From Stieleria varia (lineage in GTDB: Bacteria; Planctomycetota; Planctomycetia; Pirellulales; Pirellulaceae): a stretch of 64,000 nt of DNA. Below the pieces are notes generated by a model that was not told the origin of the DNA, made no database searches, and was given only the letters and a program-made list of their open reading frames with translations. The stretch lies in contig NZ_CP151726.1 in assembly GCF_038443385.1 (NCBI RefSeq), positions 1,364,001 to 1,428,000 of the forward strand, in the 5' to 3' direction. Of the stretch, positions 1 to 8,775 are shown one piece after another; position 1 is the first letter of the stretch; every line of letters starts with the position of its first letter. A program made the translations under genes and the position numbers.

Positions 1-86
1 TTTGGGGCGATGGTCACGTTTCATTTGTGACCGAAAATGTCGATCTGCAGGTATATCATCGCTGGGCCAAACTCAGAGACAACTGA
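1..86 (+). CDS. C-terminal end of a DUF1559 family protein (partial)
   Basis: The third forward frame is open from the window edge to a TGA at 84-86. It encodes a short tail reading WGDGHVSFVTENVDLQVYHR followed by WAKLRDN. The pattern (F/W)-x-DG-x-V-x-F-V-x-E-N-x-D is the usual C-terminal signature of the DUF1559, type II pseudopilin-like proteins that are expanded in planctomycetes. These are normally exported pilin-like proteins with an N-terminal prepilin cleavage motif, which lies outside the window. The assignment rests on this tail only. Confidence 0.6.
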   Translation, partial: WGDGHVSFVTENVDLQVYHRWAKLRDN

Positions 87-143
87 AGAGCCTTGCAACT
101 CCGCAAGTACGAAACACGCTCCGACCTACTATTGCACACCACC

Positions 144-527
144 ATGCCACGATCCAAGAAACGCTATGAATTGACCAAGTGTGAAGCCGAAGTCATGGAC
201 GTGGTCTGGGAACGAGGGACATTGACCGTCAATGACGTCTTGGAAGCGATTGACCGTGATCTTGCATACACCACCGTCATGACGACGTTGAGGATCCTGG
301 AAACAAAGAAGATCGTTCGTCGTGGCAAGAAAGTTGGCCGCGCGTACAGCTACAGCGCCAGGGTTTCTCGCGAACAAGTCCGCGAAGGCATGGTCAAGTC
401 ATTGGCAGATCAGTTGTTCGGAGGCTCTGTTCGATCACTCGTTTTGAATCTTCTCGAATCCGATGTCGTTTCGGCGGAAGACATCGAGGCGGTCAAAAAG
501 GCCGCAGCCAAGCTCGGGGATAAGTGA
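144..527 (+). CDS. BlaI/MecI/CopY-family transcriptional repressor
   Basis: A protein of about 127 residues with the winged-helix layout of BlaI/MecI: LTKCEAEVMDVVWERG (helix 1), then LTVNDVLEAI and AYTTVMTTLRILETKKIVRR (recognition helix and wing), then a C-terminal dimerisation half. The reading frame extends upstream to a TTG at 93, but the ATG at 144 begins the conserved part and is preferred. Its TGA overlaps the start of the M56 peptidase gene downstream, so the two are translationally coupled. In known systems this repressor is cleaved or released when the M56 membrane sensor is activated. The regulated target cannot be read from the sequence. Confidence 0.85.
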   Translation: MPRSKKRYELTKCEAEVMDVVWERGTLTVNDVLEAIDRDLAYTTVMTTLRILETKKIVRRGKKVGRAYSYSARVSREQVREGMVKSLADQLFGGSVRSLVLNLLESDVVSAEDIEAVKKAAAKLGDK

Positions 528-1630
528 TGGACGCTCGCTTGGCCTTCGAAGTCGCCAGCACGCTGTGCTTGCATGTCACGGTCGTGATCGCAGTCGCGTT
601 CATGCTTCAACACTGGATCAATGATGCCCGTTGGGGATGTCGGCTTTGGACCACGTGCTTCATTTCCGTCATTGGACTGGTGGCAGGCGCACTCCTGCTG
701 CCTCATCGCCGACTGTTCCATTTCCCCATCGACATGTCTCGCGAATCGCTGCTCAGCGTTGCTGTATGGCAAAGCCGCATCATCGCCGCACTCGCGATCA
801 TCTGGGTAACCGGCGTCGCCGTGTCGATCCTCAGGCGATGCTCACTTTGCGTGCACCTGCTGCGATTTCTGAAACTGGAATGCTACCCGTTGGAGACCGC
901 AAGCTTGCTGAGTCAAGTCGGAATCTCCGCTGCAGATTACCCGACGTTGTCGATCCTGACATCGAAAAGAATCCAGGGACCCTTCTGCTGGCAATTGCAT
1001 CGGCCGTTGATCGTGTTGCCGGAATTCCTGGTCGAAGATCGGAACAACGACAATACGATGCTTCAACATGTGCTACTGCATGAACTGGAGCACCTACGCA
1101 CCCAGCACCCGATCCAGCACTTTTTGCAGGGCATTTGCTCAACATTGCTCTGGTTTCATCCACTCGTGTGGTCGGCCGCACGAGATGCAGGGCTGACTCG
1201 CGAGTATCTGTGCGATGAAGTTGCTGCAAAGACGGCAGGGAAATTTGGTGCCTACCTGCGAACATTGGCGGATGTGGCCGAACGTTGCGGGACGGTTTCG
1301 TGTACCGAAGTCTCGAAAAGCACACTCGCGTTCGGCAATCAGCCGAGCGCATTGATTCGCCGCAGCAATCGATTGGTGCAGTTGGCTGAGGGCGATCCGC
1401 CAGCTTCTGGCTTGCGGTCGATCGTCGCAGTCTCGGTTCTGGTACTGTGTGCGATCGCGATTCAGCAAGTCTGGCTGCCGACCAACGCGATGGCCTCGCA
1501 ACGAAGCCGCTGGTCGCCGTGGCCGACGTGGACCGCAAACGCACTGCACCAGTTCGATGTCAATGTTCGCGACTTTGAATCCTTCGAAGATCGCGTTCAG
1601 ATGCACGAACTGCTCTATCAAGACGATTGA
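527..1630 (+). CDS. M56-family (BlaR1/MecR1-like) membrane metallopeptidase
   Basis: A membrane protein of about 367 residues with several N-terminal hydrophobic segments, a zinc metallopeptidase motif HELEH (in VLLHELEHLRTQHP) and a downstream LCDEVAA glutamate region, as in the M56 family. A further hydrophobic segment lies near residue 300, followed by a short C-terminal tail. There is no penicillin-binding sensor domain, so what it senses is unknown. Start: GTG at 524 or ATG at 527; the ATG overlaps the repressor stop codon (TGATG), typical of a coupled BlaI-M56 pair. The likely role is membrane signal transduction that inactivates the neighbouring repressor. Confidence 0.85.
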   Translation: MDARLAFEVASTLCLHVTVVIAVAFMLQHWINDARWGCRLWTTCFISVIGLVAGALLLPHRRLFHFPIDMSRESLLSVAVWQSRIIAALAIIWVTGVAVSILRRCSLCVHLLRFLKLECYPLETASLLSQVGISAADYPTLSILTSKRIQGPFCWQLHRPLIVLPEFLVEDRNNDNTMLQHVLLHELEHLRTQHPIQHFLQGICSTLLWFHPLVWSAARDAGLTREYLCDEVAAKTAGKFGAYLRTLADVAERCGTVSCTEVSKSTLAFGNQPSALIRRSNRLVQLAEGDPPASGLRSIVAVSVLVLCAIAIQQVWLPTNAMASQRSRWSPWPTWTANALHQFDVNVRDFESFEDRVQMHELLYQDD

Positions 1631-1712
1631 GTCCACGTCAAAGATTCTTTTCCGCCGGGCACTCTGCTCGGTTCCGATGTGGCGAACGGTTCAGCATCAC
1701 ACGTCTCCTGAC

Positions 1713-1944
1713 CTAGTGCTCAAAGTTTGGTGTTGTGTCTTTTTGGGTTTGCGCAAGTTTATGTCCCTACTGCCGGCACAGCTGGTGGCCCCAGTGAGCC
1801 TCAGGCGCTAGCCGTGGGCCTGAGGCGGATTGTGGTGCCGGCCCACGGCTAGCGTCTGAGGCTCACTTTGATTGCGATGCATGGAACGAAAACATGGACC
1901 GAAAAAACAATGTCAACCCCAAACTTTGAGCAGTCCAGCACTAG
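1713..1944 (+). repeat. MITE-like palindromic element, copy 1
   Basis: A non-coding element of about 232 bp. Its ends are inverted repeats: the left end reads CTAGTGCTCAAAGTTTGGTG and the right end, reverse-complemented, reads CTAGTGCTGGACTGCTCAAA then GTTTGGGG; the left end lacks GGACTGCT. In the middle is a long stem, GAGCCTCAGGCGCTAGCCGT against its complement ACGGCTAGCGTCTGAGGCTC. A second copy lies at 11037-11270 in the opposite orientation, sharing both ends, the flanking arms (CATGGAACGAAAACATGGAC here) and the stem. No open reading frame is needed to explain it. Confidence 0.85.
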
Positions 1945-2051
1945 CCCGTTCTACTAATCTCTTAATAGTTGCTATTGCGAGGATCGCATTGAACAAAGTA
2001 GCTTTCGGTCACAACGAACTACTAAATCCACCGTAGCATTGGGATGCATGG

Positions 2052-4574
2052 ATGCACGATGTACAAACCGCCGACAACGTTCGCAGTAGCGACGCGGCAG
2101 AACTCATTCCCGCAAGTCAACGGCCCAGCATTTCGCTGATCTTGCCGGCATACAATGAAGCCGACGTGATTGCAGAAGCGCTCGGCGAAGCGATTGTGGC
2201 GTTATCGCAAGTCTGCACGGCGTATGAAGTCATCGTGGTCGATGACGGCAGCAGCGATGAGACGGCGGCGATCGTCCACCACGCTGCGTCAACGAACCCA
2301 CAAATACGCCTGATTCAGCACTCGTCCAATCAAGGCTACGGTGCGGCAATTCGATCGGGATTTGCCGCGGCCGAAAAGGATTTGCTGGTTTTTACCGATG
2401 CGGATTGTCAGTTTGATTTGACAGAACTGGATCGTTTCGTGCTGCTCTCGGAGAGCTACGACATCGTCTGCGGGTATCGCATCGACCGCAAAGACACGCC
2501 ACTTCGGTGCCTCTACTCCAAGGTCTACAACCTACTGGTACGTGCGTTTTTGGGCACGGATGTTCGTGACGTGGACTGCGCTCTCAAGATGCTCCATCGC
2601 GATTTGGCTCAGAAACTGCAAATTCGGGGCGATGGTTTTCTGGTCAATTCCGAAATCCTGACCCAATCACGACAACGCGGTCACAGTGTCGTCGAAGTCG
2701 GCGTTTCGCATCGTCCTCGTTTGCTGGGCGAAAGCACGGTATCGGTCCGGCACATTCCGACCGTCATGTCCTCGCTCTTGCGGTATTGGTGGAACGACGT
2801 GCAGTTTCCGAGCGCCCAGCCCGACCGGAATCCAGAGGCGGATTTGGAACCGAAGCCCCAGCACGAAGCTACCGGCGCCCTTGCTCCCTTTCGATTCGGG
2901 CGGGTGAGTGATCGTTGGCTTTCCTTCGGTCTGCTCTTAGTTGCCGCGATCTTTATGCTAACCAATCTTGGTTATCCGCTGATCGACCGTGACGAGACCC
3001 GCTACGCTGAAATTCCGCGTGAGATGCTCGCGACGGACAATTGGGTGGTGCCTCAATTGAACTTTCAAACCTACTATGACAAACCGCCGTTGGTGTACTG
3101 GTTGTGTGCGATCAGCTATCAACTGTTCGGTGTCGGCGAAGTTTCCGCGAGGCTCGTGCCTGCTTTGGCGGCACTAGCGACCCTTGCGGTGACGATGTTC
3201 TTTGGATCGCGTCTGTTCGGCAGCAGAATCAGCTTGCTCACCGGTATCGTCCTGTCACTGTCGGTCGGTTTCGCCTTTACCAGCCGCTATCTGTTGCTGG
3301 ACGGTGTGCTTGCGTTGTTTGTGACGCTGTCTCTGTTTACGGCCTACGAAGCGATTCGTGCTTCACGGCTACGGATTGGCTGGTGGGTCGCGTCTGGCAT
3401 TTTCGCCGGGCTTGGATTTCTCACCAAAGGACCGATCGCTGTGGTACTTTGGCTGCCACCGGTCGTTGCGATGGCGTGGCTGTCCGAATCTCACGCACGG
3501 CTTCGATGGTGGCACTATGGAATCGTCGGTGGTGTCGCCACGATCATTGCCGCGCCTTGGTTCTATATGGTGCACCAACAAGACTCCGATTTTTTGATTG
3601 AATTTTTCTACCGTCACAACGTCGCTCGGTTCGCGGGCGAGTTCCATGCAAAACCATTCTGGTTCTTTGTGCCGGTACTGCTTGTCGCTGGTCACCCCTG
3701 GTCGTTCCTCACGATCCCGTACGCTCGGTTCCTGTTCGGGCGTGGCGAAGCGGTTCGCAGTCGCAGGTCGCCCGCCATTGGCTTCCTGATGCTGTGGAGC
3801 GCTTGGTGTTTTACTTTTTTTTCGATGTCGAGTTGCAAACTGCCGACCTACCTGCTGCCTGCCGCCCCGGCGATGGCCTTGATGATCGGGCACTATCTCA
3901 ACGAGATACTCCGCGACTCGGGAAACTCGATCGACCATTTTTTCGCTCCATTCTGGTCCGCCAGGATGGCAACCACCGCCACATGCATCGCCGGTGTGGG
4001 ATTTGTGTTCTTCGTCATCATCTCAAGCGGTCAGGGTACGATCACGCTCTTTGCCTGGGCATTGCTGTGGGCCGTACTGCTGGGGACTGCACTGCTGACA
4101 ACTTCCCGCGTCTGGTTGACAGACCGATATCGAGCCCACATCACCTGGGGAACCTCCACGGGAGTAGCGTTTCTATTCGCCCTGATGGTGATGCACCACA
4201 TGGTTCCTGCCTACAGCCGCTCGCAAACGATTCTCGGCGACACCTCACCGCTGGTCGAGCAACTTGCCCAAGAAACTCAACCCGCTATCGCGACGATCGC
4301 ACACGAGTTTTCCGAAGTGCCCTACTATCTAAACCGACAGAACATTGCCCACTTTCACCAGATCCACGATGACGGCATCGATCGGTTCGTAGCCGAGAAC
4401 CCGACCTGCATGCTCGTCATCGATTCACGAATCGGTTTTCAGACGCTGCAAGAACAACTGCCCTCCGGTAGCCGGATCACGCAACTTTCGGAACGTGGAT
4501 CAGCGAAGATTTATCAAGTGAAGTCACCTGGCTCCGCACCCCAGATCGCACAAAGGGACACGTTGTCACGATGA
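2052..4574 (+). CDS. GT2 (DPM1-like) - PMT/ArnT-like fused glycosyltransferase
   Basis: 840 residues, two enzymes in one chain. Residues ~25-250 are a family 2 glycosyltransferase of the dolichyl-phosphate-mannose-synthase type, with LPAYNEADVI, VVDDGSSDE (DDGS 64-67) and FTDADCQ (DAD 116-118). After a ~35-residue linker, residues ~285-800 form a multi-spanning PMT/ArnT-like glycosyltransferase with the early-loop motif IDRDETRYAEIPREM (catalytic-type D314/E315) and YYDKPPLVYW. The GT2 half probably charges a polyprenyl phosphate with a sugar and the membrane half transfers it to an acceptor outside the membrane. Both steps are inferred from the families; substrate and acceptor are unknown. 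It lies downstream of MITE copy 1 and converges on the next gene with an 18-bp gap. Confidence 0.88.
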   Translation: MHDVQTADNVRSSDAAELIPASQRPSISLILPAYNEADVIAEALGEAIVALSQVCTAYEVIVVDDGSSDETAAIVHHAASTNPQIRLIQHSSNQGYGAAIRSGFAAAEKDLLVFTDADCQFDLTELDRFVLLSESYDIVCGYRIDRKDTPLRCLYSKVYNLLVRAFLGTDVRDVDCALKMLHRDLAQKLQIRGDGFLVNSEILTQSRQRGHSVVEVGVSHRPRLLGESTVSVRHIPTVMSSLLRYWWNDVQFPSAQPDRNPEADLEPKPQHEATGALAPFRFGRVSDRWLSFGLLLVAAIFMLTNLGYPLIDRDETRYAEIPREMLATDNWVVPQLNFQTYYDKPPLVYWLCAISYQLFGVGEVSARLVPALAALATLAVTMFFGSRLFGSRISLLTGIVLSLSVGFAFTSRYLLLDGVLALFVTLSLFTAYEAIRASRLRIGWWVASGIFAGLGFLTKGPIAVVLWLPPVVAMAWLSESHARLRWWHYGIVGGVATIIAAPWFYMVHQQDSDFLIEFFYRHNVARFAGEFHAKPFWFFVPVLLVAGHPWSFLTIPYARFLFGRGEAVRSRRSPAIGFLMLWSAWCFTFFSMSSCKLPTYLLPAAPAMALMIGHYLNEILRDSGNSIDHFFAPFWSARMATTATCIAGVGFVFFVIISSGQGTITLFAWALLWAVLLGTALLTTSRVWLTDRYRAHITWGTSTGVAFLFALMVMHHMVPAYSRSQTILGDTSPLVEQLAQETQPAIATIAHEFSEVPYYLNRQNIAHFHQIHDDGIDRFVAENPTCMLVIDSRIGFQTLQEQLPSGSRITQLSERGSAKIYQVKSPGSAPQIAQRDTLSR

Positions 4575-4592
4575 CTCGGGCAAGGCGGCGGT

Positions 4593-5195
4593 CTAGTCGT
4601 GGTGTCCGTGAGCCACTTCTTTGAAGTCGCCGGAGTAAGGTGTACCATCGATCACGCCCGCAATCGTACCGGCATACTCCTGAACCACCCCGAGTTTTTC
4701 GTGATTGCCAACAAAGCGAGATGCTTTGCCCTCAGGGTCGCCATCTTGAGGCGACGCCATCAACGTGACTTGCATCACCGGATCGCTGATACTCAGATCG
4801 ATTGATTCCGCGTCGATCGGAACCGGCGATTTCTCGTCAGCACCGAGGATATAAACGGTGCCTTCTTGTTTGTCGTGATCGACGGTGAACTCGACGTGAT
4901 ACTTTCCGCCGCCCCAGTCGGCGACGGTGCCATCGTGTGGGCCTGTGCCGTGACCTTCTGTGCCGTGACCTTCTGTGCCGTGACCTTCTGCACCGTGACC
5001 ATCGTGGGACGCGTGTTCGGTGTCATCGACGTGTTTGGTGCCATCGGCGGGGACGTGCTCGCCTTGTGTATTTTCGGCTGGTGCCTCGGGAGACGATGCG
5101 GTTGTCGCGCTTTTAGGTGTGCCTTCTTTGCAACCGACAAAACTGAGCAGACATGCTGTGAGAAAAAGGGTGCAGATTGAAAGTGACCGTTTCAT
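4593..5195 (-). CDS. His-rich putative metal-binding lipoprotein
   Basis: 200 residues. The N-terminus MKRSLSICTLFLTACLLSFV followed by GC is a lipoprotein signal with a plausible lipobox before Cys21. Residues ~40-90 are rich in His, Asp and Glu, including pentapeptide repeats EGHGT. The C-terminal half (GGGKYHVEFTVDHDKQEG onward) looks like a small beta domain, and the protein ends HGHHD. It is the last gene of the minus-strand metal-efflux cluster, 96 bp after the RND pump. A role as a periplasmic metal buffer or donor for the pump is inferred from composition and context. The family is not recognised by name. Confidence 0.75.
   Translation of the reverse strand: MKRSLSICTLFLTACLLSFVGCKEGTPKSATTASSPEAPAENTQGEHVPADGTKHVDDTEHASHDGHGAEGHGTEGHGTEGHGTGPHDGTVADWGGGKYHVEFTVDHDKQEGTVYILGADEKSPVPIDAESIDLSISDPVMQVTLMASPQDGDPEGKASRFVGNHEKLGVVQEYAGTIAGVIDGTPYSGDFKEVAHGHHD
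4944..5003. repeat. 15-bp in-frame tandem repeat (EGHGT-coding)
   Basis: Three near-perfect copies of TGTGCCGTGACCTTC followed by a diverged fourth (TGCACCGTGACCATC), inside the lipoprotein gene on the opposite strand. Each unit codes one EGHGT pentapeptide, so copy-number changes would add or remove one histidine-bearing unit without shifting frame. Confidence 0.9.
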
Positions 5196-5291
5196 GATGG
5201 TTTCCTGTGAAAGTGTTGAAATGATTGTTCACTGAGTTCGAGTGTTTTTTCTGGGATCTCGATACCCACTTTGCTTCTTCTGTTGATTGGC

Positions 5292-8200
5292 TTAATTCAT
5301 TCCAAATTCGTCCTCCACGGTTTCGAGTTTCGCGAGTCGAGCCGCGTCCTTGCCACTGAACTGCCAGAACAGTCCTGGGTGAATCAGAAATTCACAAAAC
5401 GTCGATGTGGTCAATCCGCCAAGAATGACCGTTGCAACGGGATACAGAACCTCTCGACCTGGCTCTTGCCCGCCCAACACGAGCGGGATCAATCCGATGC
5501 CGGCGGTCAGGGCGGTCATCAAAACGGGTGCGAGTCGTTCGAGGCTGCCACGCAACACCATCTCTTGAGTGAAGTCTTCGCCTTCCTCTTTCATGAGATG
5601 AAAATAGTGCGTGACCAGCAGAATTCCATTACGCACCGCGATGCCACCGAGCGAAATGAATCCGACAAGGCTGGCAACGGTCAGGCTCTGTTGTGTGACG
5701 ACGAGTGCCATCACGCCACCGATGAATGCGGTGGGCAATGCGTTGAGGATTTGCAGGACGATACGGATCGACGGGAACAAGACCAACAAGACCACGAACA
5801 TTCCCACCACCGATACGCCCGCCAGCACGACAATGAGTTGTGTTGCCCGCTGTTGGCTTTCGAACTGTCCTCCGAATTCGATAAAATACCCCACCGGCAA
5901 TTCGACTCGATCGGTGATCCGTTGTTTGATATCTCCCACTGCGCCGCCTAAGTCTCGGCCTTCGGTGTTGCAGCGAATCACGATGCGACGTCGCGCGTTC
6001 TCACGCAGAATGGAATTCGGCCCGGTACCGACGCCCACGTCCGCTACCTCGCGAAGCTCTATTTGCCCACGATCAGGTTGGTCGTTGCGATCGGGCAGGT
6101 CGATGCGTAGCCGATCGAGATTGGCATAGTCGGTGCGGTACTCTTCTTCTAGTCGCACCAGCAGATCGAATCGGCGTTGCCCTTCGAGGACTTGTGAAAC
6201 GACCTCGCCTTGCAGTGCGGTTTGCAAAACGTCGGCAACATACTCGCGTGTCAAACCATACAAAGCCAAGTCGTCTGCTCGAAGTTCGATGTGCAGTTCC
6301 GCGGTCTCTTGAATCGGCTCGACCACCGGGGGCGTGATCCCGGGAACGTCTTGAATCGCCATCTCGACTTGCTCGGCCACTCGCTGCAGCGTGTCTAAAT
6401 CGTCACCGTGGACTTTGATCGCGATCTGAGCATAAACGCCCGAGATCATGTGGCTGATCAAGTGGGCAAGCGGTTGCTCGACTTCGATGTCTACGCCGGG
6501 AGCTTCATTGCTGATCCGTTCTCGCAACTGTGCAAGGAGCTGTTCTCGTTCGGTGGGCGATTCCGGATTCATGCTCAGAATGTATTCGCCGAAGTTGACC
6601 GGCGATGCGTGTTCGTCCATCTCTGCACGCCCGGTTCGCCGAACAAAGTGCAATATTTCGCCATCAGGGTTCTCATCGTTTTTTTGCATCGACAGAAATA
6701 CCGCATCGATCGCCTTTGACACCTGATTGGATGCATCGAGTGATGAACCAGGAGGCAGCGTGACGTTGACTTGAACGCTCCCCTCGTCGAAGGGTGGCAA
6801 GAAATTCCTGCCCAACGATGACATCTGCCATGCCGCGACAGCAACTGCTAGCCAAGTCAAGATCAGTAGCGTTCGCGGCATCGCCATACTGAGTCGAATC
6901 AGGTAGGTCACGCTTTTCTTCAATCCATGCAGCAAGAATCCGTCGCCTGTGTGGTGAGTTGCCCGCGAGTTCGGCAGCAGGTAAAAGGAAAGTACCGGGG
7001 TCACGGTCATCGAGACGACGAACGACGAGAGGATGGACACGATGTAAGCAATGCCCAGTGGCGTGAACAATCGACCTTCCACGCCTGACAATGCGAACAA
7101 CGGCATGAAGGATAAAATGACGACCGCGGTACCAAATACGATGGAGCTGCGAATTTCCTTGCTCGCCTCAAAAGTGATGGCGATGGCTGAACTACGTTGA
7201 TCGACCGGCAACGAATTGTTCTGTTTCAGACGTCGAAAGATGTTTTCGACATCCACGATTGCGTCATCAACGAGCTCCCCCATGGCGACGGCGATTCCCC
7301 CCAGCGTCATGACGTTGATGGACAGCTCGGTACCGCTGATCCAACCCATGATGCGAAAGGTGAGTGTCGTCAGCACGAGCGACAATGGGATCGCAGTCAG
7401 CGTGATGAACGTGGTGCGAAAATTCAACAGGAACAGAAACAGGACGATGATGACCAGCACCGCACCGATCACTAACGCTTCGGCAACGTTGAAAATGCCG
7501 CGGTCGATGAAGTTTCGCAAACGAAACAGTTCTGAATTGACGATGATGTCCGCCGGCAGCGAGGCTTCCACCTCAGCAAACGCATCCGCGACCGCATCGC
7601 TCAGTTCGCGAGTGTCAACATGCGGTTGCTTGACCGTCGTGAACACAATCCCTGGTCGGCCGTTGACACTGCCGTCACCACGTTTGAATTGAGGACCTTC
7701 GGTCACGCGTGCGACTTGCTGCAACAGGACCGCGCGTTTGGTGTGATTGCCAACGGGAACCTTTTTCAGATCCTCAATCACGACTCGCGATGCCGGTCCA
7801 AGGCGACCAAGAACGCGAATCGGTCGTTCGGTTTCCCCGGTGACGGCAAATCCGCCGCTTGTATTGATGTTGCTTGCCCGCAACGCTCGTTCGACGTCTT
7901 GGACGGTGACTCCGTATTCAAGCAGGGCGGTCGGATCAATCAAGATTTGATACTGCTTGCGATCACCGCCGAGCATAAACACTTCCGCAACGCCAGTCAC
8001 TTTTAGCAATCGTGGGCGAATGATCCAATCGGCAACGGTGCGCAGTTCGAGCTGCTGTTTTTCGACAGTGAAGAAATTTGCATCGTAGGACTTGCCGTCA
8101 ATTTGAATGACCGCCTTACCAACCGGGTTGCCCTGCGATTGAGTGATGGTGGTGTCCGCCTGCCACTGAGTCTCCGTTGGTTGTATCTTCGTCCATGTTG

Positions 8201-8765
8201 AAAAATCATGGCGATCACCCGGCAACCACACACCGATTTGAAAGTCTCCGTCTTGGCCGACGACCATCTCGGCCATCATTTCTGTATTGCCGACTTGCGA
8301 CAGCCTGCCTCCGCCGGGACCGTTTTGGCGATAGATACCCGCGACGATGATCTGACCCATGATCGACGAGGGGGGCGTCATCTGTGGGCGAACCCCGTCA
8401 GGCAAGTTGCCCTCCAGCGTCGACAACCTTTCTTGCACGGTTTGTCGGGCCGCACGGATTTCAGTTGACCAATCGAACTCGATGTAGATGACATTCAATC
8501 CGGCGGTCGATTGACTGCGAACGGCTTGCACCCCGCTGGCCCCCATCAAGGCGATTTCGATCGGCTGGGTCACCAGTGTTTCGACCTCTTCCGTCGCCAG
8601 TCCAGGAGCCTCCGTGATGATGACGACACGTGGTCGATCAAGGTCAGGGAAGACATCAATCGACATTTGAGCCGCCAAGTACGATCCGTAGATCAGCACA
8701 AACAGGCTGACAAAGACGACCAGCATCCGGTAGCGAAGCGAGAGCTTGATGATTGCGTCGAGCAT
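5292..8765 (-). CDS. Heavy-metal efflux RND transporter (CusA/CzcA-like) with an extra porter-domain insert
   Basis: 1157 residues. The ATG at 8765 (MLDAIIKLSL) is chosen over in-frame upstream codons because it follows an AAAGGA ribosome-binding site and lies 10 nt after the membrane-fusion gene. The first transmembrane helix, the MSIDVFPDLDRPRVVI loop, the TM4 motif GIAVAMGELVDDAIVDVENI and the C-terminal ALVVTQQSLTVASLVGFISL all fit the heavy-metal RND family. It would export a metal cation from periplasm or cytoplasm using proton flux. Odd: residues ~146-236 form a ~90-residue insertion between the first porter beta strands and the RTVADWIIRPRL segment; the second pump in this window has only about eight residues there. 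Metal specificity cannot be read. Confidence 0.9.
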   Translation of the reverse strand: MLDAIIKLSLRYRMLVVFVSLFVLIYGSYLAAQMSIDVFPDLDRPRVVIITEAPGLATEEVETLVTQPIEIALMGASGVQAVRSQSTAGLNVIYIEFDWSTEIRAARQTVQERLSTLEGNLPDGVRPQMTPPSSIMGQIIVAGIYRQNGPGGGRLSQVGNTEMMAEMVVGQDGDFQIGVWLPGDRHDFSTWTKIQPTETQWQADTTITQSQGNPVGKAVIQIDGKSYDANFFTVEKQQLELRTVADWIIRPRLLKVTGVAEVFMLGGDRKQYQILIDPTALLEYGVTVQDVERALRASNINTSGGFAVTGETERPIRVLGRLGPASRVVIEDLKKVPVGNHTKRAVLLQQVARVTEGPQFKRGDGSVNGRPGIVFTTVKQPHVDTRELSDAVADAFAEVEASLPADIIVNSELFRLRNFIDRGIFNVAEALVIGAVLVIIVLFLFLLNFRTTFITLTAIPLSLVLTTLTFRIMGWISGTELSINVMTLGGIAVAMGELVDDAIVDVENIFRRLKQNNSLPVDQRSSAIAITFEASKEIRSSIVFGTAVVILSFMPLFALSGVEGRLFTPLGIAYIVSILSSFVVSMTVTPVLSFYLLPNSRATHHTGDGFLLHGLKKSVTYLIRLSMAMPRTLLILTWLAVAVAAWQMSSLGRNFLPPFDEGSVQVNVTLPPGSSLDASNQVSKAIDAVFLSMQKNDENPDGEILHFVRRTGRAEMDEHASPVNFGEYILSMNPESPTEREQLLAQLRERISNEAPGVDIEVEQPLAHLISHMISGVYAQIAIKVHGDDLDTLQRVAEQVEMAIQDVPGITPPVVEPIQETAELHIELRADDLALYGLTREYVADVLQTALQGEVVSQVLEGQRRFDLLVRLEEEYRTDYANLDRLRIDLPDRNDQPDRGQIELREVADVGVGTGPNSILRENARRRIVIRCNTEGRDLGGAVGDIKQRITDRVELPVGYFIEFGGQFESQQRATQLIVVLAGVSVVGMFVVLLVLFPSIRIVLQILNALPTAFIGGVMALVVTQQSLTVASLVGFISLGGIAVRNGILLVTHYFHLMKEEGEDFTQEMVLRGSLERLAPVLMTALTAGIGLIPLVLGGQEPGREVLYPVATVILGGLTTSTFCEFLIHPGLFWQFSGKDAARLAKLETVEDEFGMN

Positions 8766-8775
8766 GTTGAATCCT

